The notes under the pieces were generated by a model. It was not told the DNA's origin and searched no databases. It saw nothing but the letters and a program-made list of their open reading frames with translations. Position numbers and translations under genes: made by a program. Of a stretch of 64,000 bases of DNA, positions 46,261 to 59,557 are shown piece by piece (the first letter of the stretch is position 1; each line of letters starts with the position of its first letter). The DNA lies in contig JAURVB010013237.1 in the NCBI GenBank assembly GCA_033002965.1, positions 1-64,000 on the forward strand, in the 5' to 3' direction. Source of the DNA: Piper betle (taxonomy: Eukaryota > Streptophyta > Magnoliopsida > Piperales > Piperaceae).

Positions 46261-48180
46261 GAGCATGATGGGTGTTTACAATCCACGTTTAATGATAAAA
46301 GTTAAAAAGTAAAGATACTTGAAATAATATGGAGGGAATGATAAGTGTTTTTATCTAAAAAAAAAGGAAGAGAAGGAGAAAAAGAAAGAGGAAAATATTT
46401 TGTTTGGCAATTTAATGTTTTTATGAGTGTTGTCTTTTGAAGTTAAGAAGTCAAAGTTTGGTGGAAAAAGTAAGAGGATTTGTTTTTATACTTATGAGCC
46501 CTATGGCTGTAGGGAGGGATTTGATATTAATGATGTATTTGCTTCATATCATACTATCCTATTTTTGAGCCCTAACCTAACCCTATCACAACCCGAGAAA
46601 TCTTATTAATCTAGTCTACCCAAGATTTTGGATTAGTGAAGAGAAAATAACCAATAGAGCTATGACTAGATTGTTGTAAGTATGTTTCAAATTAAACCTG
46701 AAGCTAACTTAAGGATAGATGACATGTTGCTTTGCTCAAATTACTTGTTTTCGCTGGACCCTAACCCATGGCAATATTTTTAACTCGAGTTTTATCTTAA
46801 ATTTCTTACTATCATCACTTAAACTATTTTATGATTGAATTGATGCCCTTTGACTTGTCTATAGCTATTTTGTTTGCCGCGACTAGCAAAAGTTAACGTA
46901 TGGGGGCTTGATAACTCTTAATTAGAGTTATAATGTTATCTTGATCCAAGTTTACTTTTCTAAGCATTTTCCAAAATTTTATAGTTGGATTAGCTAATAT
47001 ACAAAGTTTTCAATTAAATACAAATAGTAGCATTATATATTACTATTTGATTAAATATACAATCTTTACGAGGACAGGCATTATCCCTTCGCGTGTAAGA
47101 GTTGGAACATTATACAATCCATCAAGAAGGAACAACACGTCAAGGAGAAAAGATAATAGGAATGCAAATCTATATCGCTGACGCCTTGCCCTAAACTCAT
47201 CCCCTGTTATGCTATCCTCCTTGAAGCTTGTTTTGAGTGAAACCTCCTCCTCGGATTGGAATCCTTTCCTTCTTGCAACTCTAGTAGAAATGAAGATCTC
47301 CAAAGTCTTATATCTGGAATCACTCTCCTCACAAAATATTTTCAAGATCTTACTAAAACTCCCTATCTCGACTAGGATCTAATTAGCTCTTTTCAACTTC
47401 TCCAAAGCTCTTATTTAAAACTTCCATCGGTTCTGGTGACTTCTACAAAACTTTCTTCCTCAGTAATTACTAGGATTGCAATTTGACACAATGATTTCCT
47501 CCAAGGCAGTGTCATTTTCTTGTTCCTTGGGCAGCTCATGGAGTTGGTGAGGTTTTCCAAACTAATTTAAATTGCTCATGTGGGTGTGCGTTCGAACTAA
47601 TTTAAATTGCTCATGTAGGTGTGTGTTTCTTGGCAGCTTCCTTGCAGCTTCCTTGTTAACTAATACACATGGGATGATCTCCTTTAATCATTCATATTAG
47701 GTGAACGTGTTTCTTCCTTGCTCAGCAAGGTAGGCATCTTACAATTCACTGTTGTGGTCCTCCCAGGTTAGGTAGATTGATACACTTGGTCAAGAACATG
47801 TGTAGGAATGTTCAGAGTTGTCCAGAATTGCAGACCAACAATGTACAAAATTCTTCCCCATTCTGCTGGTTCCAAAAGTGGTCCACTTAAGATTGTTGTG
47901 TACAATTTTGTCTCCTAGTCGCAGGTGTGTAGATGTCACTATCCTTCTCTTGTAAGTTCTCCTCCATCCATTGTGGGGTGATTAGTGCTAACCAACTTGT
48001 GTTGTCTTCGCACTTCCTTGCAACAAACAATATTTACTCAAAATTATACTCGAATTACTAATAAGTCAAATTTTTTTCATATTCTTAAAAGTTCGTATTT
48101 CTCAGCAAAATTGATAGAGAAAACGATGCTAGGGCATGGAAATTGTGCATTTATTGTAATGAAAAAATAATTCTATTTCT
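46261..48180. other. Unassigned AT-rich sequence, no gene recognised
   Basis: Frames at 46427 (plus) and 47043-47345 (minus, 100 codons) have no recognisable domain. A short duplication 'actaatttaaattgctcatg' occurs near 47562 and 47596. No LTR ends or RNA genes were seen. Confidence 0.4.
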
Positions 48181-48294
48181 AATGACCTAGCTTAAAGTCC
48201 AACGTAATGGGCCTATGTCATCTCTTCAAAAGTAGTTAACCAAGTTGAAGGCATGACCTAGGCCTAATACGTTGCATTTTGTGTTGGGCATTAA
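48181..48294. repeat. Palindromic LTR half at the start of TRIM copy C2
   Basis: The 3' half of the TRIM LTR is present in inverse orientation and then directly in forward orientation, meeting at 'gttaac' (48235-48240). Left-arm words 'gggcctatgtcat' and 'cttcaaaagt' pair with 'gcatgacctaggcc' and 'caagttgaag' in the right arm. Divergence between arms is moderate. Copy C3 has the same arrangement. Confidence 0.8.
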
Positions 48295-48372
48295 AGATGA
48301 CATCAGTGTAGCTTGGTTCAGTATCAGGGCATTGGCTAAGTTACTGGTCACGGGCCAAAAGAGGACGAAGCT

Positions 48373-51296
48373 TGTAACGACCCGCCCTAACCGGCCGGGG
48401 ATTACTCAAAAACATAAATGAAGTAAAAATAACATTCAAGAACATGAATTGTAACCTGGCAAATAAGTTTAGAAATTTATAAATCATAAAAATAAATCAT
48501 GTTCTAATAGCATGTGACTAATACATAAAATAAATTAACTACGTAAACACAAAGTCCCACAGTCTCTAATCGTTTCCCATAGCCATATTTATAACAAAAG
48601 AGAATAAAAGGAAGTCCAATTTATTATCAATTCACCAAACCTAGGTTGCTAAAAGAACCACCAACCACCCTTTTAATTCTCAGTCCGAAGCTGCTCACCT
48701 GCGGAGGCAATTCTGTGTTAGTGATAAAACCATTAAGCCGCATAATTAAATGAAACAAGTCAATAAAATCCCCATTATCATTTCAAGAGTCTTTTAGTTG
48801 TTATGAGCGTATGCCAAACTCGTTATATACTGGGAGGGGTGGCCACCCCATCCAGCTACAATCTCATGCATGCGCACACACACTACGTGGCCCACGGCCT
48901 GTAGTTACCGATATTTGTCATTGACTCACCCTCTTGGTATCACAAGTGCATAATGAGTTGTCTTGCCCTACTACGCCCTGTCACCCCTTTCAGCATGAGG
49001 GCAGATATTTAATCTTTCAGGGGGTTCTGCCCTGTGTCAGATTGAGTCAATTCATTGATTCCAGTTGCGCTCGACGCATGGTGGTCGAATATAAACTCAA
49101 GTCGACCAAGACTCCCACATAATAATTTTTTTAAAAGTGCGGCCCTGTGTCGGACTGAGTCAATTCCTTGACCCCAGTTGCACTCGGTGCATGATGGTCG
49201 AATCTAGGCTCAGGCCAATCAAGGGCTGCTAAAAAGGGAAAATACAACATTTCAAATAATTATACGAACCTAGATAGTTCGCAAGTGCACTCGCAACCGC
49301 GACTGATGATCCTAATCTGAACGAGAAAATAAAATTATACATAAGTATAATTTTATTCGAATAGAAATGCATGCAACTAAATGATTGTTATTAAAACTCG
49401 ACAATATAAAGCATATAACATTCAAACAATATTAAACATTAAATTCTCAACATTTACAACAAGTCTAGTGAGATAATTAATCATCATATGACATAATCAT
49501 TTAAGTCATACTATATATTTTAAATTAATTATTTTAATCAGAATTAACACTTAACTAATGATAAAATTTTTATTAACTTACAAACAAGTATTTAATTACT
49601 ATTATTAGTATATTTTTCTTTGAGACAGTAATTACTTACCCAACGATCTTGATGATGAGGTTTACAGTTTTAATCTTTAATTACTATCATTATTAATAAT
49701 AATTTAGTAAGTACTAGATACTTAATTCATTAAATAAAAAGATTAGGTATATCTATAATAATTTATTAACTTTTTATTAATTCCTAAATATTTAATTGGC
49801 AATTAATTAAGTTATTCCATTAAATTCTTTAAAATGATTTTATTTTCCTAATTCAAAGATACTACTAATATAGTACACAAATTAATTATCAACAATTAAT
49901 CACTACAGTAATTATATTATTGATGGATTTACCCTATTTATTTAACCCAATCGTGATTATTTGTAGGCATACATTGATTATCAATTTAGTTATCAGGGTC
50001 ATGTTTATGCATTAACTACTTAGATCAACAAAGAACATTTATTTAGTAATCTAAATTTATTATAACCGTTGAATAAATAATTTAATATATAATTCATTAA
50101 TTAATTGATAATAACAATTTATATTATATATATATATATATACTAAACCATCAATTTATTCCAACATGTATTGAAGAATAAATTTATATTACTCATAAAC
50201 GCTAAATATAGCTTTATTTAGTCCACAAAACATCAACGCATAGAGAAGAAAAATAAATAAATATGAATAAAATAAAGACATAGTGACCAAGAAAGAAAAT
50301 AGATATGGAAATCCTTAACAAAATCATACAACATGGTAAAATAATTACAAGACAGCATATCAAAGAAAAGGTATAGCTTCATCATTTAGTTCCATGGCCA
50401 ACTGCATATAATTCCACGACATAAAATTGTTGCAACACTCACAATATGCTGAACAAAACTACAATATATGATGCCACGATCAACATAAAACCAGCAGTGC
50501 AAGATCACGATGCCTTCACTAACTCCAACCTTCCCCAGCAATCCAATTGAACAACCATATAGAGCATCCCAACAAAGCATCAACAACATAATAAAAACAG
50601 CCAGAGAGGAAGCCTAAAGTTCATGCTTTACAGTAGCTATCCAAGGCGAACACCGTCTTGCACCAAGGTGCATGATGCCTGGCTAGCAGCACCACCAGGA
50701 AAGCTTCCCTTCTCCCCGCACAATAACCCACACCATCAAGGCCAAGCGCTATGAGCATGCATGACGTGAGCCTTGGCCGACGAACTGATATGAATGCCTA
50801 ACTTGACAAGCACTAAAGGAACAATCCCAAACATGAAACTATTCCCCTATAGTGTTGCCCATTATCCCATGCATCGCTACTACCTGGGACGATCCTCCAA
50901 CAAAGAAGAAAAAACAACCCAAAACATAAAGCCCAGAGGAATAGAAACCACAACAGTTTTTATTAACTATCATTCATTTATACATTTCAAAATATGCATG
51001 CATGGAAATTAAGAATAGGGAGATAGGGAGGATACCCAAACAAGGAGGAAGCTGGCTCTTGAGAAGTAGATGGCTAGGTTATGGGAAAACACTCCAACAC
51101 GAAAATGACGACTAGGGTATGGGAAAACACCCAAACACTAGAATTTAACAGGGTAGAGATGCTACCCAACTCCCTTAAAATCTCCTGTCTTAACTAAAAT
51201 AATAATAATAATAATAATTCTCCAACGTTCTATCCTTCTCAGACTGAGTCAAAGATTTTTAAACAACATAATTTATTTATTTATACAATCTTTACA
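48373..51296 (-). mobile_element. Solo LTR B1, 2.9 kb
   Basis: On the plus strand it starts 'tgtaacgacccgccc' and ends 'atctttaca', so in its own orientation it reads TGTAAAGATT to GGGTCGTTACA. No interior or second LTR accompanies it. Flanks are 'aagct' and 'gggct', a possible target duplication with two changes. Parts at 48700-48720 and 48990-49220 contain the conserved block shared with the A LTR, here as two tandem units. An (AAT)n run lies at 51201-51222 and a (TA)n run at about 50123-50142. Confidence 0.85.
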
Positions 51297-51362
51297 GGGC
51301 TGAGGCTACCAACAGGCCAAGTGTAGGAATTTTGAGGATGAAATTTCCTAAGGCGTGTGCAT

Positions 51363-51514
51363 TGTGAGATCCCTCAACTTAGTCCCACGTATAATACCTA
51401 CTAGAGTAAGATCTTGCTTGTAAGTGGAATGAATTATAGATCTTCAACTTTGTTAACCAACTTTGAAGAGATGACTTAGGCTCATTACATTGTATTTTGA
51501 CCAGGGTCTTTACA
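51363..51514 (+). repeat. Right LTR of TRIM copy C2
   Basis: It reads TGTGAGATCCCTCAACTTAG at the start and ends 'ggtctttaca', 152 bp, close to the C1 and C3 right LTRs. Confidence 0.85.
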
Positions 51515-52837
51515 CTATTTGAGATTTATCAAGCCTCCAAACTTGAATCTTTGCTGGTACCTAGCAAAATAATTATTTATCTTGTCAGGACACATAACTA
51601 TATTGTAAAATTTAGCCATAGCATATAGAGGTGAAGGACATATCTCATGCTCATTATGAAATCATGAATTGATTTTCCAACCAAATAATTATCTCTTCTC
51701 CAATCACTTTGTATAGGTAAGTGGAAAATTTTGTAAGACATAGAAAAACCAAATTGTCATAAGTTTCAATTTCAGTCATTTCTCTTTACTACTCTGAATT
51801 TTTGGATAGTCAAGATCAGTAGGATTTCTTAGGTTGTAATAGAGTTGAGGCTAGGGCTCAAAATCAAATAACAGGAAACAAGCAAAGGCAACACTAGCAC
51901 TTAAGTTTCCTTAAGTGGCCATTATGCTCATTAGAGTAGTGACTATTCTAATCATTCCTTTTTTTCTTCCTTTGATGGTTCTTCCTCTAATCTTCTTTTT
52001 CTTGAAGCATTATCAACTAAAATATGAAACTTTACTTTTTTCCTTTGTTTAGTCATATCTTTTCTTATCCTTTTTCAGTTTGCCCTTCTATTAATGGCAG
52101 CTTAGTCCTTCCTACCTTACGAACACATGACCATTAAGAAAATTTTAATATTATTATGCTAGGTCAAGGTAATTAGAAATCAAGAATGCTCTCATAAAAT
52201 AGGTTACTGACTCAAAATTAAGGAAGTCAAAACTTGAAGTTTACTTTAGGCTTAAATTTGCCTAAACATTGGTTTTATTTGGAAATTAGCTATTTTTGCC
52301 CTCTGAACAAAACTCACCTAAATCATTTCTTTAATATCACAAAAATTCTCTATTTCGCCTAAACAAGAATGAACTCTGAATTCTAACTTTCTTTCATCCT
52401 TAACCTAACAAAATTCAGACTTTATCATACGCGGTTAGGCTCAAGGTTTAAAGATAATTCAGATAATACTAGGGATAATGTACTCATGACAATATAATGC
52501 AAAAGTGTTAGCTCTGAACTACGTCATACTAAGGCCAAAAATTAGAATAGATTCTATCCTCTTATTAAACAGTTCCTACTAATATATTACCTACGTCAAC
52601 TAACATAGCAGCATATACCATATCATAGTTTGCAACAAAATAGCACCCTTAAAAGTTTTACAGATCGTAATCGTATCCAAATCAAGTCCATCTTACCCCC
52701 AAACTTAACTGTAACGGTGTCACATTGTTATGCAAAGTATCAAATTAAAAATATTAGTTTAAAACAAAAAAAGAGGATGGAAGAGAATTGCTCATTCCCT
52801 AGTCATCATATTCTGAGCCGGGATTGGCCATGGTGAA
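51515..52837 (-). other. Noncoding tail of element E, minus copy
   Basis: On the minus strand the part at 51960-52420 parallels the tail of the plus copy of E after 45600. The rest is AT-rich with no recognised frame. A short plus frame at 52630 has no domain. Confidence 0.45.
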
Positions 52838-55018
52838 GTGGCGAGTCAGTGGATCAGCTCCACCAAACTACGTGGCAGTTTCTTTTCCTTGGACTCTTCT
52901 TCAGCTTCCTCTTCTTCCTCATCCCTCGTCTTGGGTGGAGACTTGGTTGATGTAGAGGCCTTAGCATTCTTTCTGGTTTCTTTCTTTCGCTGGGTTTCTT
53001 CGGGCTTGGCCTTGCCTATAACTTCTTTCTTCTTTTTGACATTCCAGTGGCATCCTTGGGTTTACCTGTAACCACACAAGAATCGAGATTGGGGAAATCA
53101 GAGGTATCCATGTTATTGTCTTCACACTTCTTCAGCATTGCTTAGTTCTATTCATGTTGGTACTGGGCAAAGGTGAGCAATTGTTCTTGCACTCCCTTGA
53201 CTTGTCTGACTTCCTCAAGTAACTCTGTTGCAACCCTCTACCCTCCAAACTATGCTACTTCATCCATTGCCTTTGATGAAATGGCCATTCCTGCTTTGAC
53301 TCGTTCCTCATTATTGGAAACCGTCACTGCAGCTTCTGCACACAGTTTGTTATGATTGTAGGGAATCAATCACAAAGCTTTTGAAGGCTTTAAAAGGTCG
53401 AGCATATTGTGGAAGATGATCTACCTGGCATTAACATTTCTCTTCCTAATCATAATATAAAGCAAAACAGCTTTGTCTAGTGTAACATGTAATAGGTGCG
53501 TCGTAGGAATCAATTTGTTGTATATCAGTCTAAACAGGGGCACCCACTTAGGCTGTAGAGCCATAGCTTGGAAGTTCAAGCGTTGATTATTCTTGCCAGT
53601 TGTCCAGATGACCTCTTTTCCCCTTTGGCACAGTGTTTCCACTAGCCCAGTAGTATCTACTCCTTCCTCCACGAGTGTAGTGCAGTCATCTTCTTCATGA
53701 TCTGGTGCACTGAATAGAGTATTGATGAACTGGAGATTTCAATCCACTGTCCTCTCACAAAAACCTTGTCTTCCACCAATTTCTCCAAGTTGGCATAAAA
53801 TTTTGATCGCGTGCCACACGTCCTCCACTGGCTTTGCATAGAATTTTTCCCGTCCTAGGCTCCTAATTATCTTTTTTATTTCTGGCTTTGTGCTCCTGTT
53901 GTCCAATATTAATTCTCTCTTTTATAGCTCGCTTTTTCTAGATGAACTCTAGCGACATTCTCTTGGCCTTGGCAGATATGAAAGGGTACTGTTCTGGTAA
54001 TGGTGGTGACTGTTGCTTCTTTTTCTATTTAGCCACTCTTGTTTGAGGTGGTATCTCCTTAGGTTGTCCCTTGGTCTTCTCTTTTTCTTCTGTCTGTACT
54101 TTGTATTTTCCTTTGTTGGGAGCAATAGGACTTTCTTCAGTCTGTCTTCCTCCCATTCTTGTCTCCTTGGTAATGACTTTATTTAATTGATCCAGTTCTG
54201 TCCTTCTCTTTTTCTTTGGTGTTGTGTATAGATCTTTTGGCTCCTTCGCCATTGTCTTTCTCCTTTTCTTAGTTGCTTTGTCTGTTGGCAACTGTGGTGT
54301 ATCTACAACAATGTATTGACCTTGCTTCTTATCTTACTCTTCGACTATTTCCTTTTGCATCTGTGCTTGTTTTCCTTTAAATAACACTTTCTTGTCAGTG
54401 CCTTCCCTTGCCTGCTTTTGTGTCGGATCAGCCTCCAATTCTTCAATTCTTGCTTCTGTTGCTTTCTTTGGGCTGGTAGCTTTTCAAATTGACAACGATT
54501 GCACGAGGGGGACATTACTGCTTGTAGGCCTTCTGGATTTGTGTGGAACCATTTTCCTTGCATCGTGTTTCTGTGCAGCAGTCCTTTTACCCAGAGGAGT
54601 ATGTTCCTCATTTTCTTCATTGTTCCTCATCCTGTTTCTTTTTCCTCTCCTCTCCCTTCTTCTGTTCACCTTGTTTCTGCCTCTTTGTTTGCTTGGTTGG
54701 ATCAGCTGATGCAGGGGCCTTCTTCACAAGTGTCTTCAGGAAAAATGAGGTTATGGCAGGCTGCTTGGCACTGCTCTCTTTGGGTAGAGGTGGAAGAGGT
54801 GAGCCTTCTGAACCTTCACCGTCAGATTCAGCGTTTGCTTCTGTAAACTTTTCATCTTGTTTCTTTGGTTGTACCTTATTTTTTGTTTGTTACTTCCTTT
54901 CCTTGTTCCTCTCAACCTTGCGGATCAGTTTGCTCATCTGTGTGGGATGATAATTTAGTAGGTATGGAGCTGTCTGGTTCTACTACATGGATTGCTTTGG
55001 ACTTGGCAGCCATTTACT
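52838..55018 (-). pseudogene. Decayed ORF with putative-plant-transposon-protein-like domain (element E, minus copy)
   Basis: The minus strand starts near 55018 with a lysine/glutamate-rich region (MAAKSKAIHVVEPDSSIP). It continues through basic stretches ('KKRRKTMAKEPKDLYTTPKK' near 54240). A domain follows with 'FYANLEKLVEDKVFVRGQWI' near 53790, 'GKNNQRLNFQAMALQPKW' near 53570 and 'ILPTTHLLHVTLDKAVLLY'-like sequence near 53480. This order and wording match the plant transposon-protein-like domain also seen at 28414-28930. Many stops and shifts break it. Plus-strand frames here (54499, 54543, 54865) are antisense by-products of the lysine-rich codons. Confidence 0.7.
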
Positions 55019-55811
55019 TTTTATGCACCATCCTGGACAGGAATCAGTTATTGAATAGTTTGGTACATTCTGTACATAAAAATTATACAAATAAAACAAT
55101 AGCAGGTGATGATAAGATTGTACAAACACTCTATCACACACAATATGTACTCCATAACAAGATGCGAGCTTTTTCCTATTTAGCAATCATACTTCTAAAA
55201 ACAATTAATCAAGAATAGTAATTTTCTTTAGAATACATAGATTACGAGTGCAGAATGGAGACAGATTTCCCACTTCAAAACTTAGATTTCAGGATTCACG
55301 TAATCAAACACTCCCAAAAACTGAAATCATCAAAATCACACTGTAACCACAACTGGGTCAGATTTAGAGCCATTTTTCACGCTAGCACAAGACCTAAATT
55401 TGTAAGATGTTTTCAAAATAGAGTCAATTTATCCCAAATCTGTCCCAAACGCATACTTTGGAAAGAAAAATGCAAGGAGAGAATATGTGCCTTACCTCGA
55501 AAATGGAACAATGATTTGAACTGAATCCAGAGATGGAGAAGATCAGCGACACAATCAGAAGAGGGATAGGGTAAGAATTAGGGCTATTACACGGGCAAGT
55601 GAGTTAACCTTGCCTTGGGTTAGAATTCAATTCAAATAATTTGAAGTTGGCTCGAACATGATTCTGAGATTGTATGAGGTTTGATCATATACGCTTGAAA
55701 TTTACTCAAATATTTATAATATTATTCGAGCTTGACTCGAACTCAAATATATTTAAACTGTTAAATTTTAAACAGTTCTAAACTAGCTCGTTTGAAGAGC
55801 TTCAAACAATA
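55019..55811. other. Possible leader of E and AT-rich flank
   Basis: The first part lies upstream of the E minus frame and may be its leader. At 55735-55805 'cgagcttgactcgaact' and 'ctcgtttgaagagcttcaaac' resemble motifs at 63907-63995. No gene is recognised; the plus frame at 55255 has no domain. Confidence 0.4.
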
Positions 55812-56132
55812 TTGCAACGACTCGCCCATTTCAAGCTACGAGCCAAGTATTACTATATAAAACTAAGTGTCTCATAGATTAACTTTTATATTAATTGTCA
55901 AGATTTTAAAAACCATGACATAAAATATAGATTAAGATTTTCTATTAATTTTTAATTATTTTAAATATACTATAAGCTTGGAATAATTTAAGCCCATGAA
56001 CCGAACCAAAATCTCATTATCATGAAAATAATCTTGAAGAAAGAATACTCTAATAATAGAGTCCTTTAGTTGTCCCAACTCTACCTATCCTTCCATGTTC
56101 ATACTTACGGAGGTAATTCTGCGATTAGTGAT

Positions 56133-57306
56133 TGTTAGATTATTTTCAGTGACATTCAAGTATACATTGCTCGCAACAAGTAATATGATGATAAATTAGA
56201 TTATCGTTCCCACAGAGAGATGAATTGTCTTAAATTAATTAAAGAAAATAAAATTAAGAACAAAACAGAAATAATTAACTTAACGGAATCTAAATACTAA
56301 CTTTAAATTAAAAGAGAAGTTAAAATTATAAAACTCGTTCTAGAGTCGAATTTCCCTTAATATGAATTTAATCTTCATCATATCTTACTTTTATCTTTTA
56401 TTCCCTCGGATTGTCGATCTAGGATAATTATATGACATGGTGGCTCCCGCTCCTTCATGCTTCTATTATTTTGCCTCAATTTCTACCTCCCGGTGATAAT
56501 TGATTAATCAACAAAATAACGCATTAAGAATTGCCTTACAACCGCATACGGTGTTGTGTATCTTCCGACCACAACGACAAACAAGTCAAAAGACTCGTCG
56601 TATGATGAATTATCAATGACTAATCTAATTAATTTCTCCCGAAATCTAATTAAACCTCATGATCTAAGAAATAGGTGATCAATCTATTCTTAGCATTAAG
56701 AATATGATAATTCAAACATTCCGATTGAATAAAAGAGTAAAAGCTTGAAATAAATTCAATTAAATCATGTTAAGTTCCATTCTTCTCTAGAACGAAATAA
56801 TAGACTACTCCATAATAAAAATAGAAAACAATATAAAGAAAAACAATATAAAGAAGAAACTAACTTTTATTACGAAAGAAAAGAAATTACAAAAACTAAA
56901 ACTACTACTTCTACTACAATCTGAAGCCAAGAGATGAGATATGATCAACAACAAATGACCACCCCTTTATATAGAAGTGGAGATACAAGAATTCGAAGAG
57001 GGTGTTCACAAATCGACGTAGTCTAATTAATTATAATGTCCCTTCAAGTTTCCAACTGTTCGACTCCATTGAACATCATGAATTGTAGCCATTGGGTAGC
57101 GCCAAGTGTCATGACCAATCAAATCCAAAGCTTAATTTATTCATCTTTTTCTGTATTAAAACATCAAAGTTAAGCATATATAATAAAATATTAATTAACT
57201 AAAATAATAAAGTAAAATATTACTTAATTAATAATGTTTATACCCGAGAAGTACAAAATCATATTAAAAAACCTGGGTAAATATTGTATATTTTAAACGC
57301 TTAACA
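56133..57306 (-). repeat. 3' LTR of the Athila-like element
   Basis: On the plus strand it starts TGTTAGATTATTTTCAG and ends AACGCTTAACA. In its own orientation it runs TGTTAAGCG to CTAACA. It has a TATA-like 'tttatatag' complement near 56973. Confidence 0.92.
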
Positions 57307-57325
57307 CACCCCCAAACTTAAACTT
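57307..57325 (-). other. Polypurine tract of the Athila-like element
   Basis: The complement reads 'agtttaagtttgggggtg', directly before the 3' LTR. Purine richness and place fit the plus-strand primer site. Confidence 0.8.
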
Positions 57326-58807
57326 TTGCACGTCCCGAGCAAAATATCATAACAAAGAAAATTTTACTACACAAAAATACTTAGTCCCCATTATGTTCTC
57401 ATATGATTCTCAATCAAACCCTCAAGAGTCAACAAGATGTCAATCAAATCAAGAATTCCCTTTCATCAATCACATCCAAAAGAAAGCTCTCTGTGTGTGT
57501 GTGATAGTCCATTGGCTTATCATTCAGATCTACAACCAAGAGAATACAATCAAGTACATGCTTAAATATGTTCACCTTTCGCTCCCATCTCCACTAATGT
57601 AGGCAATGCCAAATTAATGGAATCAATAGGTCTTTATAGGTTGTAACGGGGCCAGGGGCTAGGGACCAAAAATAGAATAGACAAGATAGAAAAATCAGAG
57701 GCTAATATGCACCCTAGAATTAAAAATCCTTTCTAAATCCTAACATACATGATTAGCAAATCCCCAAACACCGTATCAATATGACATAAACTTCCTTAAA
57801 TGTAGTATCGACTTGACCCAATATAAGAATTAACTTTGCTTTGATTTTCCATTGACTACCTGCTACTTTTTCTTTTTTTCTTTTATTTCAAACCAGTGGA
57901 AGACTATTGCTTCATCTTGTATTTACTGGTGGAGGATCATTGCCTCATCTTTTTCTTTTCTTCTTTTTTTTCTTTTTTTCTTCTTTTTTTTTTACAACGC
58001 AAAGTACTAATTAAATCCACATTATCTTTTTAATCATCGCTCTATGACAAGAAATGCCGTCCCTCTATACTACTCAAAGTTTCATCCGTGTTAGAATTTA
58101 GAACGATTTCAAAATACTAGGGTGCTAGGACTCAAGCAGCAAGATATATTTTCAATAAAAAGGCCAAGGCTAAAATAAAGGTAATCAAACAAATATATAT
58201 AATAAAGGCCATGAAATTGTGTACAGAGGATAATTCATAGTAGGTAGGCTTGAAGAAAGGCCCAGACTCATAAAAGAAATGCCTATATCATTTTCCATCA
58301 ACATGACAAACCAAATATTTCGCCTCGAAAGTCGCTAGGGCAAATTCTAAAAGTCATGACCATCATGTACAATCCTTATTGCAAAACATTCATTGAAATC
58401 ATCTAAACCAAAGGATTGTGAAAATATTATAAGGTAGAGAACCAACTCTCGAATGCAATCTTTTACTCAGTTCATCCCTCATATCAATTAATCAAGTTTT
58501 CTCAAGAAAGGTAAGACTAATTCACATGTATCTATCATTGAACCAAGAGACTAAAATACCATTGCATAATGAAATTTTTACACTAAACTACACTATATAT
58601 ATGTATATCTAAATCTAAACATGAGTCAAGCATGAACAATATGCATAAAATTAAGGCATCACCCCCAAACTTAAACTAAACATTGTCCTCAAAAATAATA
58701 AAAAATAAAAAAAGTGAAAGAGAACTCCCTCATATCAATTAGTCGGTGGATGATTATCATGAATAACTGAATTTGAACTTGACCCATGCTTTATTGACTT
58801 TAAATGA
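57326..58807 (-). other. Noncoding interior of the Athila-like element
   Basis: No protein domain is read here. Long T-rich runs at 57868-57890 and 57950-57994 surround a duplicated motif ('ggaagactattgcttcatctt' type, 57900 and 57935). Such a long noncoding region between the coding part and the 3' LTR is common in Athila elements. Confidence 0.6.
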
Positions 58808-59557
58808 TCAATCTCCTTCTTCAGTTTTAATTTCAATTGCACCATATGGAAAAAACTTTTGTCCAGGAGAAAATGACCAGCAACCACACCAGATGTCATG
58901 TTTGTCTGCTATAGTCCAAGCAATAGCTGACTTATGATCTTTTAGTATTCTAATCAGCTTCTCTTTCTGCAATATAGTTAGCTCTGAAGATATAATAATA
59001 GAAAGAGTGTCATTAAGCCCTAAGAAAATATACCTGAGATGTTTTGGAAGTTGCTTTAGCTTCAAAATAGGTGGTACTTCAATTAATGGCAGCAATTTGT
59101 GGAATGGTAGATCTGAGGTTTCCATAACTTTGAATCGTTGAGGCAAAATTGGTTGTGAATCTAATAATTTAACCATCTCATCCACATCAATATCTTCTTC
59201 ACAAAGAGAATTTATGGATTTATGTAATGAGTTACTAAACTGATCCCCTTTGCATCCGAGTAAGCTAACCAATGTATTGAGTTCATTTTCGTTATTTGGT
59301 TTTTCATCTTTTTCTTTAACTTCATTAGGCTGAACTGGTTCCTGTAAAGTAATACCACTCTGGGTTGTTATAGCTTTGCAATGCTCTTGACCATCATTCC
59401 TTGGTTGTTCTGTTTGGCTAGGAAGTACACCCTTGGGTCGCTCACTTGGTTCCTTGTTTAATTGCACCATAACTTGTTGCATAAACTGTTGTTGTTGTTG
59501 CTGATTCTGCATGAATTGTTGCATAGTTTGTTGCATGGAATTGAACATTTGGATCAA
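58808..59557 (-). pseudogene. Gag C-terminal part fused to an integrase C-terminal tail (Athila-like)
   Basis: The 249-codon frame starts in a glutamine-rich stretch ('MQQTMQQFMQNQQQQQQFM'). 'CKAITTQSGITLQEP' follows, the usual Athila post-gag motif of 'CKAITLRSG' type. Near residues 165-215, 'PPILKLKQLPKHLRYIFLG' and 'SELTILQKEKLIRILKDHKS' are the segment normally preceding RT, ending in 'AIAWTIADKHDI'. Directly after this comes 'SFSPGQKFFPYGAIEIKTEE', which resembles the integrase C-terminal 'FPHGAVEI' region. So a deletion appears to join the RT-proximal linker to the end of pol, with the frame kept open to the stop. Protease catalytic residues were not found. Confidence 0.82.

Larger units (their letters stand above)
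48181..51514 (+). mobile_element. TRIM-like element copy C2, split by solo LTR B1
   Basis: The left part (48181-48372) holds a palindromic LTR end and the first half of a noncoding interior. The right part (51297-51514) holds the second half ('tgtaggaattttgaggatga', compare 63701) and a complete LTR (51363-51514). The interior matches that of C3 on both sides of the B1 insertion. So B1 inserted into the TRIM interior, and the element lacks genes throughout. Confidence 0.8.

Noticed and set aside
47043..47345. Minus-strand 100-codon frame in otherwise unassigned sequence
   Set aside because: No recognisable domain, flanked by AT-rich noncoding sequence and without splice or promoter support. 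Kept only as unassigned.
54499..54950. Plus-strand frames of 115 and 135 codons rich in serine and phenylalanine
   Set aside because: They are the antisense of the lysine/glutamate-rich region of the E minus copy, which turns into stop-poor TTC/TTT/TCT codons on the other strand.
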